Below are positions 8,593-16,986 of a stretch of DNA of 64,000 bases, in pieces. This DNA is from a candidate division KSB1 bacterium (GTDB lineage: Bacteria; Zhuqueibacterota; Zhuqueibacteria; Zhuqueibacterales; Zhuqueibacteraceae). Under the pieces are notes generated by a model. It saw nothing but the letters and a program-made list of their open reading frames with translations. It was not told the DNA's origin and ran no database searches. Both the position numbers and the translations under genes were made by a program. The stretch lies in contig JAPDQB010000008.1 in the NCBI GenBank assembly GCA_034506175.1, positions 62,001-126,000 on the forward strand. Reading direction: 5' to 3'. Each line of letters begins with the position of its first letter. Position 1 is the stretch's first letter.

Positions 8593-11500
8593 ATGAAGAA
8601 AGCCTTTAGCTTTTTGCGTGCTTTCCTTGCCGCCGGTGTGCTCTTGGGCCTGATGACCGGGTTCGCCTTGGCGAAAGAACCGGCCAGTGAAAAAGGCAAG
8701 CGAGAGTCGCTGGCGAAAACGGCTGCCTATCAGCCGGATATTTACCAAATTCTCAACATCAACAACCTGTGGTCGTGGCATCGCCGGGATGGGCAAGCCA
8801 ACCATTCGCCCACCGGTGATAACGGCACCTTCTACCCGCGCGGCACCGCCTGGACGATTTATCAAGACGGCTTGGTTTTCGGCTCTCGTGCGTATGTGGA
8901 TGCCCAGAAAAGCCGGCCGGCGCCCTTCGGCCAGATTACGCGCGTCGGCGGGGCAACCTATGCTACCGGACAGCGTCAAGGCTGGGTGACTGGATTAGGC
9001 GCGACGGCGCAGTTTGTGGACCCGGCCGATCCCCGCGCCCGCATCTACCGTGTGCGCCGTGATTGGAAGGAAATGAGCGCGGACGAGTTGCGGCGCGATG
9101 CCGCCGAATCCAACGAGATTGCGGCCTCGACCGTCACCGCGGCGCAAATGCAGCAAATCGCCGATCGTTATCTCAAAGATTGGAAAGAATGGCCGGTTGA
9201 TCTCGGCGCGCCGTATATCGACCGCAATGGCAACGGCAAATATGATCCGCCGCCGGACAACTTCACTGTGGCTGATCTCATCGACAAGAAATACGACGAG
9301 CCCGGCATTGCTGGCGCCGACCCCAACTCGCCGGCTGATCAGGTGCTGTGGTGCGTCTTTAACGATCTGCATCGTCCCACCTCCACCGGCCGGTTCGGCT
9401 CGGAACCGAGTGGCTTGGAAATTCAGATGACGATGTGGGGCTACAAGCGTACTGACGCCCTGGGCAATATGTTCTTCCGCAAATGGCGCATCATCAACAA
9501 GGGTGGCGTCGATATCGATGCGGCCGGCACCAAAGGTGGCTTGTATCTCGACAGTATGTACGTCTGCCAGTGGTCGGATCCCGATCTGGGTTCGTTCTCT
9601 GATGATTTGACCGGCTGCGACACCACGTTGAGCCTGGGCTTCATTTATAACGGCAATGCCGTTGACACTGACTACAGAAAGTTCAACCTGCCGCCGCCAT
9701 CGGCTGGTTACGACTTTCTGCAAGGCCCGATCGTGCCTTCTCCGGGCAGCCGGGCGGTGTTTGATCTGAAATACCGCAACAATTTCAAGAACCTGGGCAT
9801 GGTCGGCTTTTCGTATTTCTCCGCCGGCAGCCCCTATAGCGATCCCACCGGCGGCTACACCACCAACACCATTCGCTGGTACAAAATGTTGCGCGGTTTT
9901 GCGCCGCTGGATGGCCCGGATGTCCGCTACAACCATCCTCCGGGCGTGACCCCTGGCCCCTATCCTCTCGCCGGCGATCCGGTGAAAGGCACCGGTCACG
10001 TTGACGGCAAAGGCACGAATTTCTCATTTGTGCCGGGCGACCGCCGTTTGTTGATCATCACCGGTCCGTTCAAATTGGCGCTGGGCGATACCCAGGAAGT
10101 CGTCGTCGCGTGCGTCATGGGCCTCGGAGCGGATCGTTTGTCCAGTATCTCGGTCATGAAGTTCAATGACCGTTTTGCGCAAAACACTTATAACGCGCTC
10201 TTCCGCGTGCCGAAAGCCCCGGCCGCGCCGGATGTGAAAGTGGCGCAGCTCGACGGCCAACTCGTTCTGGAATGGGGCAGCAATTTGGCGCGCGTACGGG
10301 AAATCGAAACCACCGTCAATGAGCCCGGAGCTTATAAATTCGAGGGTTATAACGTCTATCAGTTCCGCACCCCGAACGCCTCGCTCAAAGACGGCAAGCG
10401 GCTGGCGACGTATGACTTGCTCGACGACCCGGCGGTTATTCTCGACGAGCAATTTGACCCGGCCTCGGGCCAAATTCTGCAACTGCCGGCGCAGTTCGGC
10501 AGCAACGGCGGTATTCAGCGTTATTTTGTCATCAACCGGGATTTTATCAAGGATGTTGACAAGCTCAATAACGGTGAAGAGTATTACTTTGGCGTGACCG
10601 CCTACAGCAAGGCCACCGAGCCGGGTTACCTGCCTGCGGCGCTGGAATCGCCGTTGCAGATTCTCACCATCATTCCGCAATCGCCGCGTCTCGGACAGCG
10701 TATCAATGACAAGGTCGGACAAGAGGTGGTGGTGAAGCATACAGCGGGACTCAGCGATGTGGCCAGCCTTCCCATTACCGTCATTGATCCGTCACGAACG
10801 AAAGCCGCGGATTATCGCATTTCCATCAGTGCAGCCACCGGTGGCGGTCTGCAATGGACACTGCGCAATGTGACGGCGGGCCAAGATGTGTTGACGAGTA
10901 GAGAATTTGGCTCAGCCGACACCGGTAATCTCAATGATGACAATAACTTTCCGATTGCCGACGGGTTGCTGCTGAAAGTCGCGCAAATCAGCCCGGACCT
11001 CATTGATGACTCGACCAGATTTTCGCAAGCCTCGCCTTGGCTGCGTGGCGGCGATCGCTTCACCGGTGGCGATCCGGCAGCCCCAGCAGGTAACACATTC
11101 GTCACCACCGGCGAAGACTTGGGAAATCGCTATCTTGGTCAATTCGGTTCAAGCTGGGATCCGCGCGATAATTATCCGGTGCTGGTGCGGTTTGGCCCGA
11201 ACAACAAGCAAAAGGCCTATCGCTTGCGCCGCACCGGACCAGGAACCGAGTATGTGATTCAAGCCACGAACCCGACGCCTGAGATCAACGTTACGGCTTT
11301 CGACGTGAGAAATCCGGCTGCCCCGCGGCAACTGACCCTCTCGTGGCGTGATCAGGACAACAATGGCACCTGGAACCCAACGGCAACCAGTGACGGCGTG
11401 GAGATTCTCTTCATCCACGACCGCACTTACGATCCGACGATGTCGCAGTATGCTCATGCGGGCAATGGCCAAACTGCGATTAACAACGAATGCACGGTCG

Positions 11501-11994
11501 GCGCCAAGGCGGATATTATGTACGGCATTTCCTGCCGCCTTGTCGAAGGCGCCACGCTCAACCAGAGCGATCTCACCATGCGCATTCGCCCGGCCCTGCG
11601 CCTGGCGGCGGGTGATGTGTATAGCTTCAGCATGGGCGGTGTCACGACTTCCGCCGAACTGGCGATACAAGACCTTCGCAAAGTCGGCGTGTTCCCGAAT
11701 CCGTATTTCGGCCTGAACCCGCAAGAGACCAACCGCTTGGCGCGGTTCGTCACCTTCAATAACCTGCCGGACGATGCAGTCATTCGCATCTTCAACCTTG
11801 CCGGCCAGTTGGTGCGTACGATTGACCACAAACAAGAAGGTGGCGGCCCGTTCCGGCGCTGGAACTTGCTGAATCACAGCAACCTGCCGGTCGCCAGCGG
11901 CTTGTATGTGGCGCATATTGAAATGCCGGGCATCGGCGAGAAAGTGCTCAAGCTTGTCATCGTGCAAGAAGCTGAAGTGCTTGAGACGTTCTAA
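8593..11994 (+). CDS. Large exported protein with type IX-like C-terminal sorting domain
   Basis: An 1133-residue exported protein. The N-terminus is a signal peptide (residues 1-28, MKKAFSFLRAF...GFALA). The body has many Asp/Asn/Gly-rich turns, including calcium-loop-like DRNGNGKYD (about 213) and DQDNNGTWN, and a fibronectin-like stretch near residues 540-700. The last 85 residues (VGVFPNPYFG, VIRIFNLAGQLVRTI, SGLYVAHIE, KLVIVQ) match the FlgD-like or Por-secretion sorting domain that directs cargo to the type IX system. It lies 191 bases after the TonB receptor and before a PorV-like gene, suggesting joint surface display. ATG follows GGAGTG. Specific function is not recognised. Confidence 0.8.
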   Translation: MKKAFSFLRAFLAAGVLLGLMTGFALAKEPASEKGKRESLAKTAAYQPDIYQILNINNLWSWHRRDGQANHSPTGDNGTFYPRGTAWTIYQDGLVFGSRAYVDAQKSRPAPFGQITRVGGATYATGQRQGWVTGLGATAQFVDPADPRARIYRVRRDWKEMSADELRRDAAESNEIAASTVTAAQMQQIADRYLKDWKEWPVDLGAPYIDRNGNGKYDPPPDNFTVADLIDKKYDEPGIAGADPNSPADQVLWCVFNDLHRPTSTGRFGSEPSGLEIQMTMWGYKRTDALGNMFFRKWRIINKGGVDIDAAGTKGGLYLDSMYVCQWSDPDLGSFSDDLTGCDTTLSLGFIYNGNAVDTDYRKFNLPPPSAGYDFLQGPIVPSPGSRAVFDLKYRNNFKNLGMVGFSYFSAGSPYSDPTGGYTTNTIRWYKMLRGFAPLDGPDVRYNHPPGVTPGPYPLAGDPVKGTGHVDGKGTNFSFVPGDRRLLIITGPFKLALGDTQEVVVACVMGLGADRLSSISVMKFNDRFAQNTYNALFRVPKAPAAPDVKVAQLDGQLVLEWGSNLARVREIETTVNEPGAYKFEGYNVYQFRTPNASLKDGKRLATYDLLDDPAVILDEQFDPASGQILQLPAQFGSNGGIQRYFVINRDFIKDVDKLNNGEEYYFGVTAYSKATEPGYLPAALESPLQILTIIPQSPRLGQRINDKVGQEVVVKHTAGLSDVASLPITVIDPSRTKAADYRISISAATGGGLQWTLRNVTAGQDVLTSREFGSADTGNLNDDNNFPIADGLLLKVAQISPDLIDDSTRFSQASPWLRGGDRFTGGDPAAPAGNTFVTTGEDLGNRYLGQFGSSWDPRDNYPVLVRFGPNNKQKAYRLRRTGPGTEYVIQATNPTPEINVTAFDVRNPAAPRQLTLSWRDQDNNGTWNPTATSDGVEILFIHDRTYDPTMSQYAHAGNGQTAINNECTVGAKADIMYGISCRLVEGATLNQSDLTMRIRPALRLAAGDVYSFSMGGVTTSAELAIQDLRKVGVFPNPYFGLNPQETNRLARFVTFNNLPDDAVIRIFNLAGQLVRTIDHKQEGGGPFRRWNLLNHSNLPVASGLYVAHIEMPGIGEKVLKLVIVQEAEVLETF

Positions 11995-12017
11995 TGCCAG
12001 CGATTTTTACGCAAGTC

Positions 12018-12048
12018 ACTGACCGGTCACTTCAAGTGACCGGTCAGT
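12018..12048. repeat. Perfect 15-base palindrome
   Basis: ACTGACCGGTCACTT (12018-12032) and AAGTGACCGGTCAGT (12034-12048) are exact reverse complements separated by one base, and each arm is itself largely palindromic. It lies between two same-strand genes. There is no T run, so it is more likely a dispersed repeat or binding site than a terminator. A split relative lies at 28985-29060. Confidence 0.75.
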
Positions 12049-12085
12049 AAAATTTCTTAAAAATTTGACTTATGGAGAAAATGCT

Positions 12086-13141
12086 ATGAAAAGCAGATTC
12101 TTACTTTTTATCGGCATCTGGTGCGTCCTCATCGCTGGCACGGTTGGCAGCTTGATGGCGCAGGATGTCGGCAATAAACGTATCGGCACCGCTGCCGGTT
12201 CGGAGCTTCTCATTCCGGTTGGCGCCCGCGATATGGCCATGGGCGGCGCCAGCATCGCCACCTCATGGGGTATCGATGCCATTTATTGGAACCCCGGCGG
12301 CCTGAGCCGCATGACGGGTAGCGCCGAGGCCATGTTGAGCACGATGTCGTACATTGCTGATATTCGCGTCAACTACGGCGCAGTCGGCATCAAATTCGGC
12401 GGCTTTGGCACGGTTGGCTTCAGCATCAAGGCGTTGGATGTCGGGGACATTCTGCTCACCACCACTGACGATCCGGAAGGCTTGGCTGGCCGTACCTTCA
12501 GCCCCTCGATCGTCGTGCTGGGTTTTAGCTATGCGCGTTCCTTTACGGATGCCATCACCGCCGGCGGCAACCTGAAGCTTATCTCGGAGAACTTGCAGCG
12601 GGTGACCGGCTCGGGATTTGCGCTCGACTTTGGTATCCAATATCACGGCGTGGCCGGTTTCAAAGGCGTTCAACTTGGCGTTGCCCTGAAGAACGTCGGT
12701 CCGCAAATGTCGTTTGACGGCCCCGGCCTGCTGCGCCTGGCGACGCCGAATGATTCCCGGCGGCCGACGCAGTATTTCCAGACCAAAGCCGCAAGCTGGG
12801 AACTGCCGACGACGATCGAGTTGGGCCTGGCCTATACGCGTGATGTCGGTGAATCCGTGAACTATAATTTCAGCGGCTCTTACACCAACAACAACCTGGC
12901 CCTGGACAGCTACAAGGTCGGCGGTGAAGTGATGCTCAAAATGAGCTCGTTGACCGTGGCCGGCCGCGGCGGCATTGAGTTGTTGGATAAAGGCGCCCGG
13001 GACGAGCAAATCTTCGGCCCGACTGCCGGCTTTGGCTTCACCTACAAAACCACCGGCATCGACCTCGGCCTTGATTTCGCCTATCGCAGCGTCGATTTCT
13101 TCGACAGCAACCAAATGTTCTCGCTGCGCCTCGGCTTCTGA
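12086..13141 (+). CDS. PorV/PorQ-family outer-membrane protein
   Basis: A 351-residue beta-barrel. A signal peptide (residues 1-27, ending SLMAQ) is followed by the family hallmark ELLIPVGARDMAMGGASIA and AIYWNPGGLSRM, as in PorV/PorQ/UPF0164 proteins. These are FadL-like barrels that in Bacteroidota act as shuttles or outer-membrane partners of the type IX system. The C-terminus FSLRLGF ends in Phe, as expected for barrel assembly. ATG 12086 is chosen because GGAG lies eight bases upstream; a TTG at 12065 would put non-signal residues first. A strong terminator follows. Confidence 0.85.
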   Translation: MKSRFLLFIGIWCVLIAGTVGSLMAQDVGNKRIGTAAGSELLIPVGARDMAMGGASIATSWGIDAIYWNPGGLSRMTGSAEAMLSTMSYIADIRVNYGAVGIKFGGFGTVGFSIKALDVGDILLTTTDDPEGLAGRTFSPSIVVLGFSYARSFTDAITAGGNLKLISENLQRVTGSGFALDFGIQYHGVAGFKGVQLGVALKNVGPQMSFDGPGLLRLATPNDSRRPTQYFQTKAASWELPTTIELGLAYTRDVGESVNYNFSGSYTNNNLALDSYKVGGEVMLKMSSLTVAGRGGIELLDKGARDEQIFGPTAGFGFTYKTTGIDLGLDFAYRSVDFFDSNQMFSLRLGF

Positions 13142-13181
13142 TTTCCGGCCGCAGTGCTTCACTTTTTCATATTCATAATGA

Positions 13182-13216
13182 AAGGCTGTCTCGTGCCGCG
13201 GGACAGCCTTTTTTTA
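13182..13216 (+). terminator. Rho-independent terminator after PorV-like gene
   Basis: A perfect nine-base stem AAGGCTGTC (13182-13190) / GACAGCCTT (13202-13210) is followed by a run of Ts to 13216. It closes the TonB receptor/exported protein/PorV block. Confidence 0.9.
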
Positions 13217-13343
13217 TCAATCAAACATTTCTCCTAAAAAGCCCGAGCTTGACTTTTCCGAAAAAGTTGCGTAGCTTTGTATGAAATTCTTTGCCCTGAT
13301 GAAGCAATAAGCTTTTGAATTTTTTGAGAGTCTGGGAAAGGAG

Positions 13344-13555
13344 ATGAGGGAGAGATTTAACGTCATGGATGAGAAATTTAAACTCGTCAACGAGCGTTTT
13401 AACGTCGTCGACGAAAAGTTTAAGATTTTGGAAAAGCGGATGGACGAAAGGCTCAAAAGCCTCAATTTTAAATTGAATCTTTTTCCGGCATCGCGCTGGT
13501 TGCCTTGACGTTTGCCAATCCCACTTTTGTCGGGCTAATTCAAAAACTGTTTTAA
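13344..13555 (+). pseudogene. Frameshifted small coiled-coil membrane protein
   Basis: ATG 13344 opens a frame rich in near-heptad repeats (RERFNVMDEKFK, NERFNVVDEKFK, EKRMDERLKSL). It then runs into junk and stops near 13508. Adding one T in the T5 run near 13482 joins it to a frame reading SGIALVALTFANPTFVGL, a transmembrane segment, ending at TAA 13553-13555 two bases before the next gene. The layout (coiled coil then one membrane span) matches the intact gene at 38305. It is either a decayed gene or a homopolymer sequencing error. Confidence 0.55.
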
Positions 13556-13556
13556 A

Positions 13557-14417
13557 ATGGACAGACAATTGGCTTTCATCGTCTGCTCAGCCGCCTTGTT
13601 TGGTTTTACGATTTTTCACGCCTGCACCGAGTCCCCCTTTGACGGCACGGTTGCCCCCTTGCCGACGAAAATTACCGGCCAGGTCGATTTGTTGGATACC
13701 TTGAACGACGAAAAGGGAGTGTACGTCTGGCTTTCGGGATTGAATCTTGGAACCTACACTGACAGCACCGGGGCTTTCCGCCTGGAACTGCCGAAAAATG
13801 TGAGCAAGGATTTGAACGGCACGTTCAAGCTGTATTTTTACGTGGCGAATTACAATCTCAACACCGCGGAAATTGTCATTCGCAACGGGCAGTTTCTTTA
13901 TGGTTTCGCTGCTTTGACGGCGGAAGGCCGGATCAAAGACACGGTCAGGATGTTTAAAATTCTCGACGTCAAAACGATTGTGGATCCGCCCATCGTGCGG
14001 CGCGGTTATGCCGGGCCGATTGACATGCAGGTGACGCTGCAGGCCACGGTGGATTCCGTTGCGGTCATTTTCCCAAAATCCGTCGGCGGTCTGGTGGGTG
14101 GCATTTTTTTCCGGCATTTGCAAACCGGCCAGATTTATATTGATATTCCCGACGTCGGCGCCGACACCCGCGAAACCGTGTTGATCGGCCGCGAACCGAG
14201 AAGCCGGCGCCAGGTTTTTCAGCTTGATGGGACGAATTTCCGCGAACTCTTTTTGCCGGTCGGCCGCTATCATGTCATTCCGTTCTTTTTTGTGGTGCAC
14301 GACAATCTGCCGCGCGAGCTGCTTCGCAGCCTCGGCGAGCATGTAGAAGAGCCAACGGCGGATTACTTGAAGATACCCTTCCGGCGCCAAGACGGGCTGT
14401 TTCAGGTTATTGAGTAG
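13557..14417 (+). CDS. Lipoprotein with carboxypeptidase-regulatory-like domain
   Basis: A 286-residue predicted lipoprotein. The N-terminal hydrophobic segment ends FTIFHAC (Cys23), a plausible but non-ideal lipobox. Residues 35-110 form a beta-sandwich of the CarboxypepD_reg type (ITGQVDLLDTLNDEKGVYVWL, GTYTDSTGAFRLELP). The rest is beta-rich and unassigned. The start abuts the broken coiled-coil gene with a one-base gap. It is probably an envelope structural or carbohydrate-contacting protein. A similar architecture is found at 50232. Confidence 0.65.
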   Translation: MDRQLAFIVCSAALFGFTIFHACTESPFDGTVAPLPTKITGQVDLLDTLNDEKGVYVWLSGLNLGTYTDSTGAFRLELPKNVSKDLNGTFKLYFYVANYNLNTAEIVIRNGQFLYGFAALTAEGRIKDTVRMFKILDVKTIVDPPIVRRGYAGPIDMQVTLQATVDSVAVIFPKSVGGLVGGIFFRHLQTGQIYIDIPDVGADTRETVLIGREPRSRRQVFQLDGTNFRELFLPVGRYHVIPFFFVVHDNLPRELLRSLGEHVEEPTADYLKIPFRRQDGLFQVIE

Positions 14418-14724
14418 GCGAGGTTGAGGCTTTTATTTAGTCAAAATCATTGAAGTCAAAATGATTAACAAAACTTTGATGTTTTGACTTTAAAGTTTTG
14501 GGTTCTTTATCCAACGGCTCTCATCGCCTCGGTACTCAGAAAATCCATCTGATAAACCCAGGCACTGCGTTCAATATATCTTCCATGACGAAAGATGAAA
14601 AACATTATGAGAATCATCTGCATCGTTTTCTTCGGTATACCTCATTGAAAGCGATACAGTGGATTAACTTTGCTCATGATCGAATTGTATTAAAAACCAT
14701 CTTACGATAAAATTTTTAATTATT
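14418..14724. other. Intergenic region with AT-rich hairpin
   Basis: No gene is supported. Repeated GTCAAAAT motifs and a hairpin AAAACTTT...AAAGTTTT (about 14470-14500) follow the lipoprotein gene and may end its transcript. A 70-codon ORF at 14498-14710 has no coding character. Confidence 0.4.
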
Positions 14725-16974
14725 TTGACCTTTTCTACTAAACGTTTCATCATATTCGCCGGCGCCGGTGCGCTGGTTTTGATCGCGGCATTCCACCTCC
14801 TGCGGCCCTGGTTTCAAGAAAGCCGTGACGCTGCTCATCTGGCGCTGCCGGCGGCGATGATCAAGGATGTCGTCTTTTTTCCCAAGCCTTCGCCGTCGCC
14901 AATCGATCAAGAGCCGATCTTTGACGATTTCATCGGCTCCGACGCCTGTGCCGCGTGTCACAGTGAGCAATATGATTTATGGCGCAAATCGACGCACGGT
15001 CGCGCCGGAGGCAAGCCCAGCGCGCAAAATGTGATCGGCGCCTTTAACGGCAAATCGTTTCATTATCAAGATGCCGAGGTGACGCCGACAGTTGACGCCG
15101 AGCCGCGCTACACCTTCACCGTCAAACAAAAAGGATTTCCCGACGAAGTTTTGACCGTCGCGGCGGTGATTGGCGGCGGACATCTAAACGGTGGCGGCAC
15201 GCAAAGTTACTTCGCCGAATTTCCGGACGGCACGCTGCGCTTTCTGCCATTTGATTTCAGCCGGCAAAAACAGGCCTGGTTCAGCCAGCACCGTGATACC
15301 AAAGAGTGGCGGCCGACGAACCAATTGTCAATCGACGCTTTGACTGAATGGCCACCCACGCGCATTCTCGGAACTGAAAACACGCTGGCCAATTGCCAAA
15401 ACTGCCATGCCAGCCAATTGCTGGTACAGTACGATGCGCCCAAGCAACGCTACGTCACGCAATACAAAAGCCTCGACATTAATTGCGAATCCTGCCACGG
15501 CCCGGGAAGGCGGCATGTCGAGCTGGCGCGTGCCGATGATTTTACCGGCGCCGAAGACATCGGCATGAAGCCGCTGGCGACGCTCTCGAAAGATGAGTCG
15601 TTGAAAATTTGTTTGTCATGCCATGCAGTCAAAGATGAGCTGGACAATGCCTATTTGCCCGGCAAAGAGTTGGACCGCCATTACTCGCTCATGTTGCCGA
15701 TTTTGGCGGAAAATCCGCATCTGCCTGATGGCCGCGTCGCCGCGTTTGCGTATCAGCAGAATCATTTATACAGCGATTGCTATCTCAACGGCAGCATGAC
15801 CTGCGTCGATTGCCATGATCCGCATTCGCAAAACTATCGCGACATTTACGGCCGCGAGCTGCCGGGCCGATTCGACAACGGCCAGTGCCTCGATTGCCAT
15901 GCCAGCAAGAGCCAGGTGCTGGAGCAACACACGCATCACCCCAAAAATTCCGCCGGCAGTCTGTGCACCAACTGCCATACGCCGTATTTGCAGCATCGCG
16001 GCATCGGAACGCACGTGCCGTTTGCGCGCTCGGATCATTCGATTCCAATTCCGCGGCCGGCGTTTGATGCGCAACTCGGCGTTGAGAACGCCTGCCGGAA
16101 ATGCCACCCGCAAAAGGAAATTTCCTGGCTGGAGGCCAAAACGCGCGAATGGTATGGCGAGCTTAAGCCGCACAAAGCCGCGGTCACCGGATTGTTGAGG
16201 GCTGAAGAAGTTACGGATCGGCTAACGGCCTCGCAGCTGCTTTTGCATCCTGGTGTAAAGCATCCGATGGCGCAGGCGGCCGGATTGAGTGTTTTTATCA
16301 AAAGATTTCTGCAGCCGAATATGCCGGCGCTGGAGCCTGAGATCGTTGAGAAACTCCAGGCGTTGTGCAAAGAAGATGATCTTGATTTGAAAGCTTTAGC
16401 GCTGATGAGCTTGCATTTGACGCTCGGCAGGGAGGAGGCGACTCGCAGATTTTTGCTGTCGCAATTGCAAGGGCTTGGCCGCCGGGAGATGCCGGTTCGT
16501 ACACGTTGGGCGCTGGCGCTGGATTATTTGGGCACGCGTTACGCCGGCGATGGCGAGTATGCGAAGGCGGTAGCGGCGCATAAAAAAGCGCTGGAAATCA
16601 AATCGGATGATCCGGTGACGCTGGTGAATCTTGGTAATGCCTGCGGCAATCAAGGCGATCTTGATCAGGCGGCGGCTTGGTTTCAAGCTGCGCTGCGGGT
16701 TGATCCCGCCTATGCCCAGGCGGCGGCCAATCTTGGCACGACGTACGCCCGGCGTCAAGACCCGGCCAACGCCGCCCAGGCTTATCTGCAGGCGGTCAAG
16801 CTGAAGCCGAGCGATCCTTTCAATCATTTGTTATTGGCAAGAATGTATGTTGAGTCCGGCCAGGTCGAGCTGGCGATTGCCGCGCTTAAAATCGGCCTCA
16901 CGTATGTTCCTTACGATCGTGAAATGAAGTGGCTTCTGCGCGAGCTGGAAGCCATGCGCGTGAACTCAAAATAA
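14725..16974 (+). CDS. Octaheme c-type cytochrome with C-terminal TPR repeats
   Basis: A 749-residue periplasmic or membrane-anchored protein. It starts at TTG 14725 with an uncleaved anchor or signal (FIIFAGAGALVLIAAFHLL). Eight CxxCH heme-binding motifs follow in residues 73-460 (CAACH, CQNCH, CESCH, CLSCH, CVDCH, CLDCH, CTNCH, CRKCH). Residues 500-590 are helical (HEAT-like), then come three or four TPR units (ALDYLGTRYAGDGEYAKAVAAHKKAL, LVNLGNACGNQGDLDQAAAWF, AAANLGTTYARRQ). It is probably an electron-transfer or nitrite/tetrathionate-type reductase-like protein; the true reaction is not clear. It shares a transcript with the GWxTD gene 12 bases downstream. The non-ATG start is uncertain. 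Confidence 0.85.
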   Translation: MTFSTKRFIIFAGAGALVLIAAFHLLRPWFQESRDAAHLALPAAMIKDVVFFPKPSPSPIDQEPIFDDFIGSDACAACHSEQYDLWRKSTHGRAGGKPSAQNVIGAFNGKSFHYQDAEVTPTVDAEPRYTFTVKQKGFPDEVLTVAAVIGGGHLNGGGTQSYFAEFPDGTLRFLPFDFSRQKQAWFSQHRDTKEWRPTNQLSIDALTEWPPTRILGTENTLANCQNCHASQLLVQYDAPKQRYVTQYKSLDINCESCHGPGRRHVELARADDFTGAEDIGMKPLATLSKDESLKICLSCHAVKDELDNAYLPGKELDRHYSLMLPILAENPHLPDGRVAAFAYQQNHLYSDCYLNGSMTCVDCHDPHSQNYRDIYGRELPGRFDNGQCLDCHASKSQVLEQHTHHPKNSAGSLCTNCHTPYLQHRGIGTHVPFARSDHSIPIPRPAFDAQLGVENACRKCHPQKEISWLEAKTREWYGELKPHKAAVTGLLRAEEVTDRLTASQLLLHPGVKHPMAQAAGLSVFIKRFLQPNMPALEPEIVEKLQALCKEDDLDLKALALMSLHLTLGREEATRRFLLSQLQGLGRREMPVRTRWALALDYLGTRYAGDGEYAKAVAAHKKALEIKSDDPVTLVNLGNACGNQGDLDQAAAWFQAALRVDPAYAQAAANLGTTYARRQDPANAAQAYLQAVKLKPSDPFNHLLLARMYVESGQVELAIAALKIGLTYVPYDREMKWLLRELEAMRVNSK

Positions 16975-16986
16975 AGGTGAACGGCC

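Noticed and set aside
14498..14710. 70-codon ORF between lipoprotein and octaheme genes
   Set aside because: No start signal, no motif and AT-rich intergenic character.
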